From positions 537,086-601,085 of the forward strand of contig NZ_HE610959.1 in assembly GCF_000285515.1 (NCBI RefSeq): a stretch of DNA of 64,000 nucleotides, given 5' to 3'. Of the stretch, positions 1-8,299 are shown piece by piece. The position numbers were made by a program, and so were the translations under genes. The notes beneath the pieces are model-generated. The model worked only from the letters and a program-made list of their open reading frames with translations. It was not told the DNA's origin and searched no databases. Numbering within the stretch: position 1 is the first letter of the stretch; every line of letters begins with the position of its first letter. This stretch comes from Paenibacillus senegalensis JC66. GTDB lineage: Bacteria; Bacillota; Bacilli; Paenibacillales; NBRC-103111.

Positions 1-525
1 TTGTCCTGCTGCGACTTTTCGCGCGACCTGCAGCAATTTTTTGCTATAAGCCTCGGAAAGATCCGGAAACCGGGGGCCGATGCTGTCTTCGTTAGGACCA
101 ATAAGCGGATTGCGAAACATCAGATTGATATGATCCCGGATCAGCATGAAATCACCGGGCTTAAATCGCTCATTGATGCCGCCTGCCGCGTTAGTTACAA
201 CCATTTTATCTATGCCTAGAGCTTTCATGACTCGGATCGGATAAGCTACCGTTCCCTCACTATAGCCTTCATATAAATGAAACCTTCCTTTGAGTACGGC
301 GACAGGCGTTCCATTCAGGTTCCCGACTACAAGAGCTCCTTCGTGCCCTTCCACCGTAGTCACAGGAAAATGCGGAATGTCTTCATACTTCAGATAAACC
401 GATTGCTCAAGAGAATCAGCGAGAACTCCCAAGCCGGAGCCCAAAATAAGAGCAAGCCGGGGCTGAACGGATATTCTTGCACGAATCCATTGTGCTGTTT
501 CTTGCAGTTTATGTTGGAGACTCAT
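1..525 (-). CDS. punA: Purine nucleoside phosphorylase, partial (C-terminus beyond the window)
   Basis: This enzyme splits purine (deoxy)ribonucleosides such as inosine and guanosine with phosphate, giving the free base and (deoxy)ribose 1-phosphate. The 175 visible codons begin at the ATG complementary to 523-525 and read off the left edge. Family motifs are clear: LGSGLG near residue 30 (phosphate loop), GRFHLYEGYS near residue 87 and TNAAGG near residue 116. It follows deoB on the same strand after about 107 bases, so the two likely form one nucleoside-salvage unit in which DeoB converts the released pentose 1-phosphate. An AAGGGAG motif lies about 12 bases upstream of the ATG, slightly far, so the start is reasonable but not certain. 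Confidence 0.93.
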   Translation of the reverse strand, partial: MSLQHKLQETAQWIRARISVQPRLALILGSGLGVLADSLEQSVYLKYEDIPHFPVTTVEGHEGALVVGNLNGTPVAVLKGRFHLYEGYSEGTVAYPIRVMKALGIDKMVVTNAAGGINERFKPGDFMLIRDHINLMFRNPLIGPNEDSIGPRFPDLSEAYSKKLLQVARKVAAGQ

Positions 526-632
526 AAAATATGGATGCTCCCTTCAACTTTTATTTATAAATAACATATTTTTCTCAAGCGCCATGGCAAGGATTCGATT
601 TTACGCCTGGATCCATTTATGTTTGAATCAAT

Positions 633-1802
633 CTACTGTGGTAAAAAGCTGCTTCCCAGATCTGGCATACGAACATTAAAATTATGCGCAATGGTGGCCC
701 CGACATCAGCAAAGGTATCCCGTATACCGAGCGATGAAGGACTCTTTAGGCGCGGGCTCCAAACCAGCAGAGGAACATACTCGCGGGTATGATCTGTTCC
801 AGGGTGATACGGATCATTGCCGTGGTCAGCAGTTAAGATCAGCAAATCATGTTCCCCGATGCTCTCCTTCAGCGTCGGCAGTGCCTGATCGAATTCCTCC
901 AAAGCTTTGGCGTAGCCTTGCGGGTCCCGGCGGTGGCCATACAAGGAATCGAAATCAACGAGGTTGGTGAACAGAAGACCGGTGAAATCTTCCTTTAGCC
1001 AGGCCAGAGTTTTCTCGATGCCGTCCTGGTTGCTTTTCGTGCTGATAGCACGGGTCACGCCTTCTCCGGAATAGATATCATTAATTTTGCCGACAGCCCA
1101 GCAATCATACCCCCCCTGCTGCAGCGAGTTCATCACCGTCAGCCCCGGAGGCTTGACTGCGTAATCATGCCGGTTGGCTGTACGCTGATAAGAGCCTTCC
1201 GTACCGGTGTAAGGTCTGGCAATTATGCGGCCTACCACATAGGGTTCATGCAGAGTAAGCTCCCTGGCGATTTCACAGGCGCGGTACAGCTCATCCAGAG
1301 GAATTACATCTTCATGCGCCGCAATCTGGAAGACGCTATCCGCCGATGTATACACAATCCAGGCACCGGTCTTTTGCTGCTCACTTCCCAGCTGCTTAAT
1401 GATCTCCGTCCCTGAGGCTGCTATGTTGCCGATAACGGGACGTCCGGTCCGCCTCGAAAACTCCTGCAGGAGAGGCTTGGGAAAACCATCGGGATAGGTC
1501 TGAAAAGGTGTTGTGATTTTCAGCCCCATGATCTCCCAATGGCCGGTCATAGTATCTTTTCCTGCGGAAACCTCAGCCATTTTTCCATAATAAGCCTGCG
1601 GACTAGAAACAGGCTCCATGCCTTTCAGCGGGGCAATGTTGCCAAGGCCCAGCTGCTGCAAATGCGGCAGCTGGACGCCGGTTCTCTCTATTAGATGACC
1701 AAGTGTATGGGCACCCTTGTCTCCGAATGCATCAGCATCCGGCAGCTCGCCGATGCCTACGCTATCCAATACGATGAGACAAATACGTTTGTATGCGGTC
1801 AT
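633..1802 (-). CDS. deoB: Phosphopentomutase
   Basis: DeoB interconverts (deoxy)ribose 1-phosphate and 5-phosphate, linking nucleoside breakdown to central metabolism. The 389-residue length is normal for the alkaline-phosphatase-like family. The N-terminal metal and nucleophile region reads [13 protein letters not shown], and the C-terminal metal site reads DHGNDP followed by [10 protein letters not shown]. The ATG overlaps the stop of the preceding xerD gene (ATGTAATG), and AAGGAGG lies just upstream, which points to translational coupling. The neighbour punA supplies its substrate. Function is confident from motifs and position. Confidence 0.97.
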   Translation of the reverse strand: MTAYKRICLIVLDSVGIGELPDADAFGDKGAHTLGHLIERTGVQLPHLQQLGLGNIAPLKGMEPVSSPQAYYGKMAEVSAGKDTMTGHWEIMGLKITTPFQTYPDGFPKPLLQEFSRRTGRPVIGNIAASGTEIIKQLGSEQQKTGAWIVYTSADSVFQIAAHEDVIPLDELYRACEIARELTLHEPYVVGRIIARPYTGTEGSYQRTANRHDYAVKPPGLTVMNSLQQGGYDCWAVGKINDIYSGEGVTRAISTKSNQDGIEKTLAWLKEDFTGLLFTNLVDFDSLYGHRRDPQGYAKALEEFDQALPTLKESIGEHDLLILTADHGNDPYHPGTDHTREYVPLLVWSPRLKSPSSLGIRDTFADVGATIAHNFNVRMPDLGSSFLPQ

Positions 1803-2788
1803 TACATTTCCTCCTTAGTCATTTCTGTTCTGGGCTTAGCGGAAGACGCCAAGTTCAATCCCGACCGCGGATGTGCGCGCTCATAGACCTCTTTTAAGCG
1901 ATATTCCTTCAAGTGGGGCATATACTTCTGTATAAAATGGGTATCCGAATGGCCCAGAAGCTCCTGCAGCGATCGTGGATCGGCGCCATTGTCCAGCATA
2001 TGTACGGTAAAGGAATGGCGGATCGTATGCGGAGACAGCAGGCTCTCTGCAATTCCTGCCTGACGGGCGTACCCTTTCAGCAGCTTCCAGAAGCCCTGCC
2101 TGCTGAGCCGGGCCCCCCGGCTGTTCAAAAAAAGACTATCGACTGGCCGCTCACTAGCAGTTGCGAGCTTCGGGCGACTGCTGGCGAGGTATCTTTGTAC
2201 CGCTTCAACCGCAATAGGTCCCAGCGGAACGATCCGCTCCTTCAGTGAAGCGTCCGTAAGCCGGACAAAGCCCATGTCCAATTGGACATGCTCCAGAAGA
2301 AGCCCCAGCATTTCACTTACGCGCGCCCCCGTTGCGTATAACATCTCCAGCATCGCCAGGTCTCTTATCCCCAGAGTGGTCATGGGATCAGGCGCCTGCA
2401 GAAGAGCTTCCATCTCTTCTGTGCGTAAAATGAGTGGCGGAGAATCCGAGGAAGACGTTGGTACCAGCTGTTCATCTGCCGCCAGATGTCTGGACACTTG
2501 ACCGCGCCGCCATAAAAATTTATAAAAAGCCCGCAGAGAAACCATGGAACGGGTCATCGTCTTCGGAGCTTTACCAAGTCGCTTCATCTCCTGCCAGTAG
2601 GCTTGCAGATGCCGGTTCTCAACCTGGCCCCATGCGGTAATTCCTCTATCGAGCAAGTAATTAAGATGCTGCCGGATATCACGCTCGTAGCAATCCTGAC
2701 TTAATGCAGACAAGGAGCCATCTTCCCTCATCTGTTCTACATATTGCTCCACCAAACTGTGCATTGTATAGTTCGTCACCTTAATCAT
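1802..2788 (-). CDS. xerD: XerD-like tyrosine recombinase with an altered beta-hairpin
   Basis: This is a tyrosine recombinase in the position where Bacillus carries xerD (ripX), between fur/yqzK and deoB. XerD with XerC resolves chromosome dimers at dif. An N-terminal SAM-like core-binding domain (about residues 8-95) precedes the catalytic domain. Catalytic Arg156 (TGARVSE), His253 and Arg256 (HTIRHSF), His279 (LGHSD) and Tyr288 are visible. The usual GKGNKER beta-hairpin is instead TDASLKER (residues 178-185), so the lysine normally found in GKG is replaced by alanine. At 328 residues it is somewhat longer than typical XerD (about 296). The start is uncertain: the first ATG has a poorly spaced ribosome site, and a later GTG or ATG is possible. 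Confidence 0.85.
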   Translation of the reverse strand: MIKVTNYTMHSLVEQYVEQMREDGSLSALSQDCYERDIRQHLNYLLDRGITAWGQVENRHLQAYWQEMKRLGKAPKTMTRSMVSLRAFYKFLWRRGQVSRHLAADEQLVPTSSSDSPPLILRTEEMEALLQAPDPMTTLGIRDLAMLEMLYATGARVSEMLGLLLEHVQLDMGFVRLTDASLKERIVPLGPIAVEAVQRYLASSRPKLATASERPVDSLFLNSRGARLSRQGFWKLLKGYARQAGIAESLLSPHTIRHSFTVHMLDNGADPRSLQELLGHSDTHFIQKYMPHLKEYRLKEVYERAHPRSGLNLASSAKPRTEMTKEEM

Positions 2789-2968
2789 CCTTTTGGCTGC
2801 AGGCTTGTCTCTCCAAGAGCTTAGATCAAGCTCTCTTAATCGACGGGCAGAAGACCGCCTCCAATGGTTACCTCTATTGTATAGGTTATCCTCTTATCTT
2901 GCCAACACAGCAATACAAAAACTGGAGCCTGAACGAAAAGGAGCTTTTTATACGGCACCTTAAAAGTC

Positions 2969-3008
2969 AACACCCAAGAATGCTGTAAGATCAACATTCT
3001 TGGGTGTT
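2969..3008 (-). terminator. Rho-independent terminator after yqzK
   Basis: Perfect 14-base arms at 2969-2982 and 2995-3008 enclose a 12-base loop. On the minus strand the stem is followed by a T-rich stretch (TTGACTTTT). It lies just past the stop of yqzK and would separate it from xerD. The plus-strand side is also T-rich, so it could act in both directions. Confidence 0.75.
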
Positions 3009-3031
3009 TCATTTTGACATCACAGCTCTTA

Positions 3032-3265
3032 CTATCCGCCGTACCAGTAAAAGATTCGCAGACGGTCGATGAAGGTTCGCTCCGGCTCGGCCAGATGCTC
3101 CGCCTGGAATACCTTGACTGCCCGTCCGGTCGGCTCGCGGTAGCGATAAGCAGGTTCCATCCATTCTGTAATCAGACTGATGAGATGGTACATGGCGTAA
3201 GTGAGAACAACAAAGATCAGGACAAAGCGTGTCCGCTGAATCCATTTTTGCACATAAACGATCAT
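3032..3265 (-). CDS. yqzK: YqzK-type small membrane protein (DUF4227)
   Basis: A protein of about 77 residues with one N-terminal membrane segment (RFVLIFVVLTYAMYHLISL) and a soluble tail rich in charged and aromatic residues. Size, sequence style and position between fur and xerD fit the DUF4227/YqzK family, whose function is unknown. I chose the ATG ending at 3265 because GGAGG lies 7 bases upstream; a longer reading frame to 3286 would start inside that ribosome site. A strong terminator follows, so it is probably transcribed apart from xerD. Confidence 0.75.
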   Translation of the reverse strand: MIVYVQKWIQRTRFVLIFVVLTYAMYHLISLITEWMEPAYRYREPTGRAVKVFQAEHLAEPERTFIDRLRIFYWYGG

Positions 3266-3406
3266 GGGGATTCCTCCAACATCCAAGTGTTATACCACTT
3301 TATGTTCTTGTCCCCCTGCTTATGTCGATCATTTTGCGCAAGATCAGTTTTACATCTGCACTTTCACCGGGAGACTTCTTGGAAAGGAGGGCGCCCGTGT
3401 CCCGCC

Positions 3407-4522
3407 CTACATCCATTGATCCAGCGAAGCATAATTCAATCCGACCGCTTCGGCAACCGCCGGGTGAGTGACATGCCCGCGATAACAGTTTACGCCCGGT
3501 CTTAGCTCTGGCGTTTGGTTAACTGCCCTTTCCACTCCTAGCTGGGCGATTTTCATTGCATAGGGAAGGGTCGAATTGGTCAGCGCCAGCGTAGACGTCC
3601 GGGGCACGGCTCCCGGTATGTTCGCCACAGCATAATGCACCACACCATATTTCAGATAGGTCGGATCACTGTGGGTGGTGGCGCGGTCTATCGTCTCAAT
3701 GCTTCCGCCTTGATCTACGGCGACATCCACAATGACTGCACCGGGCTTCATCGTCTTGACCATCTCTTCTGTTACGAGCTTAGGAGCTTTCGCTCCGGGA
3801 ATTAATACGGCCCCGATCAGCAGATCCGCTTTTTGTACCGCGTAAGCAATGTTGAACGTGTTGGACATCAAGGTTCGAATTCGCCCGCCGAATACATCAT
3901 CCAAATACCTCATCCGCTCCGTGCTTCGCTCTACGACCACTACGTTAGCCCCGAGACCCAGCGCCATTTTGGCCGCATTCGTCCCCACAATACCCCCGCC
4001 GATAATAATAACATCCGCTGGCGGAACTCCGGGAACACCTCCAAGCAAAATGCCTCTGCCGCCGTAAAATCTCTCCAGAAATTGAGCGCCTACCTGCACG
4101 GACATTCTACCGGCAACTTCGCTCATTGGGGTTAGAAGAGGCAGGCTGCCGTTAGGAAGCTGTATCGTTTCATAAGCGATCGCCGTCATTTCGCTTTCAA
4201 CGAGACGCTGTGCCAATTCGCGGGCGGCCGCTAGATGCAGATAAGTAAACAGAATCAGATTTTTGCGAAAATAGCCGTATTCCGACGCAAGCGGCTCCTT
4301 CACCTTCATGATCATCTCCGCCCGCTCCCACACTTCTGCCGCCTGCTCGACAATAATTGCACCAGCCTGCTCATATTCCTGATTTTGAAAACCGCTGCCG
4401 ATGCCGGCATTTTGCTGTACGATTACTTGATGGCCATCGCGGACAAGCTGCTCCGCTCCGGCCGGTGTCAGTGCGACCCGGTATTCTTTGTCCTTCACTT
4501 CCTGAGGCACTCCAATAATCAT
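3407..4522 (-). CDS. ald: Alanine dehydrogenase
   Basis: Ald catalyses the reversible NAD-dependent deamination of L-alanine to pyruvate and ammonia. In Bacillus it supports growth on alanine and sporulation. The 371-residue length is typical. It begins [20 protein letters not shown], contains the catalytic-lid region KVKEP near residue 75, and has a Rossmann motif [15 protein letters not shown] near residues 173-187. GAGGAGG lies a few bases before the ATG. It appears monocistronic, with about 140 bases before yqzK and 166 bases upstream to fur. Confidence 0.96.
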   Translation of the reverse strand: MIIGVPQEVKDKEYRVALTPAGAEQLVRDGHQVIVQQNAGIGSGFQNQEYEQAGAIIVEQAAEVWERAEMIMKVKEPLASEYGYFRKNLILFTYLHLAAARELAQRLVESEMTAIAYETIQLPNGSLPLLTPMSEVAGRMSVQVGAQFLERFYGGRGILLGGVPGVPPADVIIIGGGIVGTNAAKMALGLGANVVVVERSTERMRYLDDVFGGRIRTLMSNTFNIAYAVQKADLLIGAVLIPGAKAPKLVTEEMVKTMKPGAVIVDVAVDQGGSIETIDRATTHSDPTYLKYGVVHYAVANIPGAVPRTSTLALTNSTLPYAMKIAQLGVERAVNQTPELRPGVNCYRGHVTHPAVAEAVGLNYASLDQWM

Positions 4523-4661
4523 TATTCATCCTCCTCAGCTTTTTTGCATGAGTCATTTTGCCCCTGTCTTTGACAGCACATCAACCTTCTTAGTCTTTCA
4601 ATTCAACCCCTTTTCTATGTCATATTTTCTTCATTCAAAACTTAGAGTTTATAAAAGTAAA

Positions 4662-4700
4662 AAGCACTCTGTCGGGTGGCAGTCCACCTTATGAGTGCTT
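4662..4700 (-). terminator. Rho-independent terminator of fur
   Basis: Arms AAGCACTC (4662-4669) and GAGTGCTT (4693-4700) enclose an inner GGTGG/CCACC stem. On the minus strand a run of T follows (TTTTTACTTTT). The outer arm includes the last codons and stop of fur, so the terminator overlaps the end of the gene. Confidence 0.85.
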
Positions 4701-5177
4701 AGCTTTCGTATGTTGTCCAGCTTGGGCAAGCTGATGCTCCTTCTCTATGCAGCGCCGGCATATCCCTTGAAAATCCAAGCGGTGATCCAGCACCTTAAAG
4801 TTAAACTCCTGCTCCAGTCTTTCCTCCAGCGGGCCGAGCCAGTCCTCCATAATTTCGTCGACCGTACCGCAATGCACGCAAATTAGATGATGATGGTGAT
4901 GATGCGAGCTGTCGCTTCGCAGATCATAACGGGCCACACCGTCTCCAAAATTCATCTTCTCCAAAACATGCAGCTCATTCAGCAATTCCAGCGTTCGGTA
5001 GACGGTAGCCAATCCGATCTCTGGAAATTTATCTTTAACCAGCATGAACACATCTTCTGCGCTCAAGTGGTCTTGTTCATGCTCCAATAATACTCGGACA
5101 GTCGCTTCTCTCTGGGGGGTCAGTTTATAACCTTGCGACTGCAGCTGTTGCTTGATCTTTTCAATACGCGATTCCAT
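4689..5177 (-). CDS. fur: Fur-family metal-responsive repressor
   Basis: A winged-helix repressor of the Fur family, about 162 residues. The position between ald/yqzK and spoIIM matches the fur (yqkL) locus of Bacillus, so iron regulation is the likeliest role. The DNA-binding helix reads GLATVYRTLELL. A six-histidine run (SSHHHHHHLIC) and two CxxC pairs, CVHC and CRRC, form the expected metal sites. I start at the ATG ending at 5177, preceded by AGGGGGAGG, not at the upstream in-frame ATG at 5195. Zur or PerR cannot be excluded by sequence alone, but position favours Fur. Confidence 0.88.
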   Translation of the reverse strand: MESRIEKIKQQLQSQGYKLTPQREATVRVLLEHEQDHLSAEDVFMLVKDKFPEIGLATVYRTLELLNELHVLEKMNFGDGVARYDLRSDSSHHHHHHLICVHCGTVDEIMEDWLGPLEERLEQEFNFKVLDHRLDFQGICRRCIEKEHQLAQAGQHTKAKHS

Positions 5178-5304
5178 TTGCCTCCCCCTTACCATTCACC
5201 CATCAAGCGGGTCAGGAATCCGAAGCGGATCACACAGATTCCCGGGCTTCCTCTCGGAATGATTTGCTTTACTAGTACGACTGAAAAACGATGCGAACAG
5301 TAAC

Positions 5305-5319
5305 CTATTCTCATTATAG
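5305..5319. promoter_or_regulatory. Possible PerR/Fur-type box upstream of fur
   Basis: CTATTCTCATTATAG lies about 130 bases upstream of the fur start. Read on the minus strand it matches about 10 of 14 specified positions of the PerR 7-1-7 consensus TTATAATnATTATAA and fewer of the Fur consensus. It could be an autoregulatory or peroxide-response operator, but the match is imperfect and unproven. Confidence 0.3.
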
Positions 5320-5395
5320 GGGGAGTTCCGAGGCAAAGTCAAACCTTTTGCATCCAGGCATTCCTTTCACTCTCATTTCTCAGGCTTACCTTGCT

Positions 5396-6046
5396 TTAGC
5401 TCAACGGAAAGGCTGTGACGATAGCTACAAGATGAGGAGTAACCCACTGCATCATAGTCGGCACAAAAAATGCTTCGAATAAAGAAACAAGTGTAACAAT
5501 CAGAGCCAACAGGAAATTGGTCGTGCTATAAGCTATAAATTGCGAATAGAGCTTTCCTTTTCTTTGAGCCAGCCGGTTCTTAACTAGAGAAAACGAAAAA
5601 GCCAAGGCTAGCACGCTGGCCGTTATGATGACCGGTATAAGGATGATGTTGCGAGGCGCAATCGATGTAAGCCCGAAAAACATCCCTTTCCAGGAAAATT
5701 CCTCGACTAAAAACGCAAAGCTGAAGCCAATCAGCACTCCCTTTAAAAAATCAAGGGCGAGAATTACCGGCAGGCCTATTACGGAAATCCCCAGCACCCA
5801 AATAATAACAAGCCATTTCAAATTTAAAGATAGCGTCTGCGGGAACGACTGTTTGCCTGGCATTAATTCTCCCTGATCGACTACGTGAAAATAATTTCCC
5901 ATATGTCTGGCCAGCTCCTGTTTTTGTTCTAGAGTTAGGGCACTGACCATCATCACGCCAAAAATGACGCCCGTCACAAATAGCATGGATACAAAAACAT
6001 ACAAAGAGAGATGGTCCTTCAAATGTGTTCGTATATTGCTTGGCAT
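5396..6046 (-). CDS. spoIIM: Stage II sporulation protein M
   Basis: SpoIIM is an integral membrane protein that with SpoIID and SpoIIP drives peptidoglycan remodelling during engulfment. The product is about 216 residues with several hydrophobic segments (for example LYVFVSMLFVTGVIFGVMMV and WLVIIWVLGISVIGLPVILAL), as in the family. I place the start at the ATG ending at 6046, with GAGGAGG upstream. The longer frame to 6082 would begin inside the candidate sigma-E -10 element. A sigma-E-like promoter is present, fitting mother-cell expression. Its position beside fur and yqxK/nudF matches Bacillus. Confidence 0.93.
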   Translation of the reverse strand: MPSNIRTHLKDHLSLYVFVSMLFVTGVIFGVMMVSALTLEQKQELARHMGNYFHVVDQGELMPGKQSFPQTLSLNLKWLVIIWVLGISVIGLPVILALDFLKGVLIGFSFAFLVEEFSWKGMFFGLTSIAPRNIILIPVIITASVLALAFSFSLVKNRLAQRKGKLYSQFIAYSTTNFLLALIVTLVSLFEAFFVPTMMQWVTPHLVAIVTAFPLS

Positions 6047-6077
6047 CGCGACTTCCTCCTCTTGTCCCATTAATAGA

Positions 6078-6106
6078 ATCATATGAGAGAAAGAGAGAAA
6101 GTATAC
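6078..6106 (-). promoter_or_regulatory. Candidate sigma-E promoter of spoIIM
   Basis: On the minus strand GTATACT (-35, 6100-6106), a 14-base spacer and CATATGAT (-10, 6078-6085) match the sigma-E pattern kmATATT-N14-CATACAnT at most positions. The predicted transcript starts about 25 bases before the chosen ATG. spoIIM is sigma-E-dependent in B. subtilis. Confidence 0.65.
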
Positions 6107-6189
6107 ACGCCAACCAGGGAGTTATTTGTGAAATTGGAAACAGCTTTCAGCCGGATGGTGCCGCAGCAATCTTGAAGCGTCTGCCAGTA

Positions 6190-7389
6190 TTAATGCCGCC
6201 GAACCTTGCCGTAATGCCCGCCGCCTCCTGCTTCTATACCCAGCTGACCAGATCTGGCTTCACTGAGATAACGGGCTTTTTCCTCCCCTATACGGGCGAT
6301 CAGTTCCTCCTCGGGCACATGATGAAGGATATTCATTTCCGTGCCGAAGTGAGCAAGCAGATCCTCCAGCGTCCGCCGGCCGATACCCGGAATAAATTCC
6401 AGAGGCACTTGATAGTAATAGGGCGGCCGTTTGGGAGGCGATTCACCCGGCGGGCGGTCCGCCAGCTCCTCAATACGGTTCATGACCCCTCGGATCAGCT
6501 TTTTGCTGCCGCATTCAGGACACTGATGGAATGTTGTCTTATTCGCCTGGGCAGCCGGATGCTGTGAAATATCCATCGTGCTGCCGCAGGAATTGCAGAA
6601 GCTGCGATGATATTTTCCGAGATAGGGATTAAGCCCATAGTTCGCTATAATCGCTCGCCCTGCTTCACCTTTCAATGCTTTTACACATTCCGAGAAGCTG
6701 GGTTCGGCAACCTTCAGCCTATTGTATTCCCGTCCGATTTTGGCTAGGGAATGGGCGTCTGAATTGGTCACAAAGGCAATGGTATCCAGCTCCGTAAGCA
6801 TGGATGCCATCCGGGTGTCCGAGCTCAATCCAAGCTCGCCGGCAATGACTCCATCAAGATCAAGCAAATGACTCAGCTTGTCCGTGCAACTGCCGTATAC
6901 ACTTTTGTGAGGCGTAAACATATGTGCCGGAATCAGGATACCGCCCCGTGCAAGCACCTCCTGCTGCAGGGTTCTGGCAGGCACGTAGATTCGCTGCGAA
7001 CTGAGATGAATATTGCTCATATGGGGCTTCATCCATTCGGTAAAGCTCTTCATCTCAGCCAAGGTGGGCAGATATACAAGCAAATGGGCAGGTCCCATTC
7101 CCTGGTCCTTCACTTCAATTTCCGTACCGAGCAGTACAGTCGTATTCCGGTAACGGATTCCCCCGCCCGGCAGCTCCGTCATCTCGCCTGCTTCCAGGTA
7201 CCGCTCAATATCCTCCTGCACACCAGGGGAATGACAATCAATAATTCCTATTAATTCGATTCCTTTGCGTTCCGAAGCCTCACGGGCAATCTCGTGAAAG
7301 GTGAGATTTCTTGATCCGGATATTTTCACCGCCCGGCCGCTATTGGTGCGTCCTATATGAATATGCAAATCCGCAAAAATATTCAACAT
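6190..7389 (-). CDS. Endonuclease Q-type PHP-domain protein (YqxK family)
   Basis: This 399-residue protein joins an N-terminal PHP metal-hydrolase domain (FADLHIHIG at residues 4-12; later DCHSPG, PAHMFTPH and NSDAHS), a zinc-ribbon with two Cys pairs (CNSCG and CPECG, about residues 265-292), and a C-terminal helix-hairpin-helix (FIPGIGRRTLEDLLAHFG). This is the domain order of EndoQ, a nuclease that cuts DNA 5' of deaminated bases such as uracil and hypoxanthine, known from archaea and some Bacillus. It sits 4 bases after nudF, so both may form a nucleotide/DNA-damage sanitation pair. The exact substrate here is inferred. Confidence 0.85.
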   Translation of the reverse strand: MLNIFADLHIHIGRTNSGRAVKISGSRNLTFHEIAREASERKGIELIGIIDCHSPGVQEDIERYLEAGEMTELPGGGIRYRNTTVLLGTEIEVKDQGMGPAHLLVYLPTLAEMKSFTEWMKPHMSNIHLSSQRIYVPARTLQQEVLARGGILIPAHMFTPHKSVYGSCTDKLSHLLDLDGVIAGELGLSSDTRMASMLTELDTIAFVTNSDAHSLAKIGREYNRLKVAEPSFSECVKALKGEAGRAIIANYGLNPYLGKYHRSFCNSCGSTMDISQHPAAQANKTTFHQCPECGSKKLIRGVMNRIEELADRPPGESPPKRPPYYYQVPLEFIPGIGRRTLEDLLAHFGTEMNILHHVPEEELIARIGEEKARYLSEARSGQLGIEAGGGGHYGKVRRH

Positions 7390-7393
7390 AGCT

Positions 7394-7954
7394 CTACCAT
7401 TCTCCAGTTAGCTGATAGAGCTGCCAGGCATAGATCGCCGTTATCGTCTTCGCATCGCTAATCCGCTGCTGCCTGATGCAGGTTTTGGCTTCTTCCAGCG
7501 TTATCAGCTCCACCTGCAAAAATTCATCCTCGTCCGGACTTGCCGTCCCCGGCTGCAAATCTTCCGCCCAGTATAGATGCAACAGCTCGTCGGCGAAACC
7601 CGGCGAAGTATAAAATGAGTGGATATGCTTGAGAGATCCGCAGCGGTAGCCCGTTTCTTCCTCAAGCTCCCGCCTGGCTGTCAGCTCCGGCTGCTCTCCA
7701 GGCTCGAGCTTGCCTGCCGGAATTTCCAGCTGCATCTTGTTCAAAGGCTTACGATACTGATCGACTACAAGTAGCTTGCCGTCAATGACAGCAAGCACGC
7801 AAACCGCACCCGGGTGGCGCACGATTTCCCGGGAGGCGGTCTGACCATTAGGCAGGCGAACGGTGTCCACCTGCAAAGAGATCACTTGACCTTGAAAAAT
7901 AGGCTTTGTAGCTATCGTAACTTCTTCAAATTCAGTTGGTTTATAGGATGTCAT
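7394..7954 (-). CDS. nudF: ADP-ribose pyrophosphatase (Nudix)
   Basis: A 186-residue Nudix hydrolase of the ADP-ribose pyrophosphatase type, hydrolysing ADP-ribose to AMP and ribose 5-phosphate. The Nudix box is present (GKLEPGEQPELTARRELEEE, about residues 85-104). The start at 7954 is supported by GAGGGG 8-9 bases upstream; an in-frame extension to 8128 has no ribosome site and would run through the divergent mciZ promoter. It is followed closely by the EndoQ-like gene. Its place next to spoIIM and mciZ matches yqkG/nudF of B. subtilis. Confidence 0.92.
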   Translation of the reverse strand: MTSYKPTEFEEVTIATKPIFQGQVISLQVDTVRLPNGQTASREIVRHPGAVCVLAVIDGKLLVVDQYRKPLNKMQLEIPAGKLEPGEQPELTARRELEEETGYRCGSLKHIHSFYTSPGFADELLHLYWAEDLQPGTASPDEDEFLQVELITLEEAKTCIRQQRISDAKTITAIYAWQLYQLTGEW

Positions 7955-8000
7955 AGAATTCCCCTCGATTCCAAGAAAAATAAATAGATGCTCGTGACAG

Positions 8001-8029
8001 GTATAACTTGTCCCCACTCTCCATACCTT
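8001..8029 (+). promoter_or_regulatory. Candidate sigma-E promoter of mciZ
   Basis: GTATAAC (8001-8007), a 14-base spacer and CATACCTT (8022-8029) fit the sigma-E consensus kmATATT-N14-CATACAnT closely in the -10 region. Transcription would start near 8036, about 50 bases before the mciZ ATG. mciZ of B. subtilis is also sigma-E controlled. Confidence 0.65.
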
Positions 8030-8084
8030 GTAAGTATACATGATTTCACCAGGTCTGATTACAAGAAGAAAGTGGGGGCTACCT

Positions 8085-8267
8085 ATGAAAGCATATCGCA
8101 CCAAGGGGCAGCTGAAGCTAGTTGGCAAAGCGTGGGAGGTCCGGACCTATCTTCAGCGTGAAGTTAAGCATAATCAACAAGGCAATATTACGCTGAATGA
8201 TTGGCTGTCTCCTTCATCACCTATTAATGGACAGGCCCGTTCGCTATCGAGTCGGTTTAAATCCTAA
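8085..8267 (+). CDS. mciZ: MciZ-like FtsZ inhibitor, 60 aa
   Basis: MciZ is a small peptide made in the mother cell that binds the FtsZ C-terminal polymerisation face and blocks Z-ring formation during sporulation. This product shares LVGKAWEVR (residues 11-19) and a DWLSP end-motif (about residues 38-42) with the 40-residue B. subtilis MciZ as I remember it (LVGKAWEIR, DWISKP). The spacing is longer by a few residues, and a polar tail of about 17 residues follows. I start at the ATG at 8085 behind AGTGGGGG; the frame is open further upstream but would include the promoter. It is divergent from nudF and has a good sigma-E promoter. Identification rests on short motifs plus context. Confidence 0.8.
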   Translation: MKAYRTKGQLKLVGKAWEVRTYLQREVKHNQQGNITLNDWLSPSSPINGQARSLSSRFKS

Positions 8268-8299
8268 ACGACACTAGCTGCCGCCATAACACCTGAAGC

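Noticed and set aside
8040-8084. N-terminal extension of the mciZ frame
   Set aside because: It would start right at the predicted transcription start with no ribosome site; the motif-bearing start at 8085 has one.
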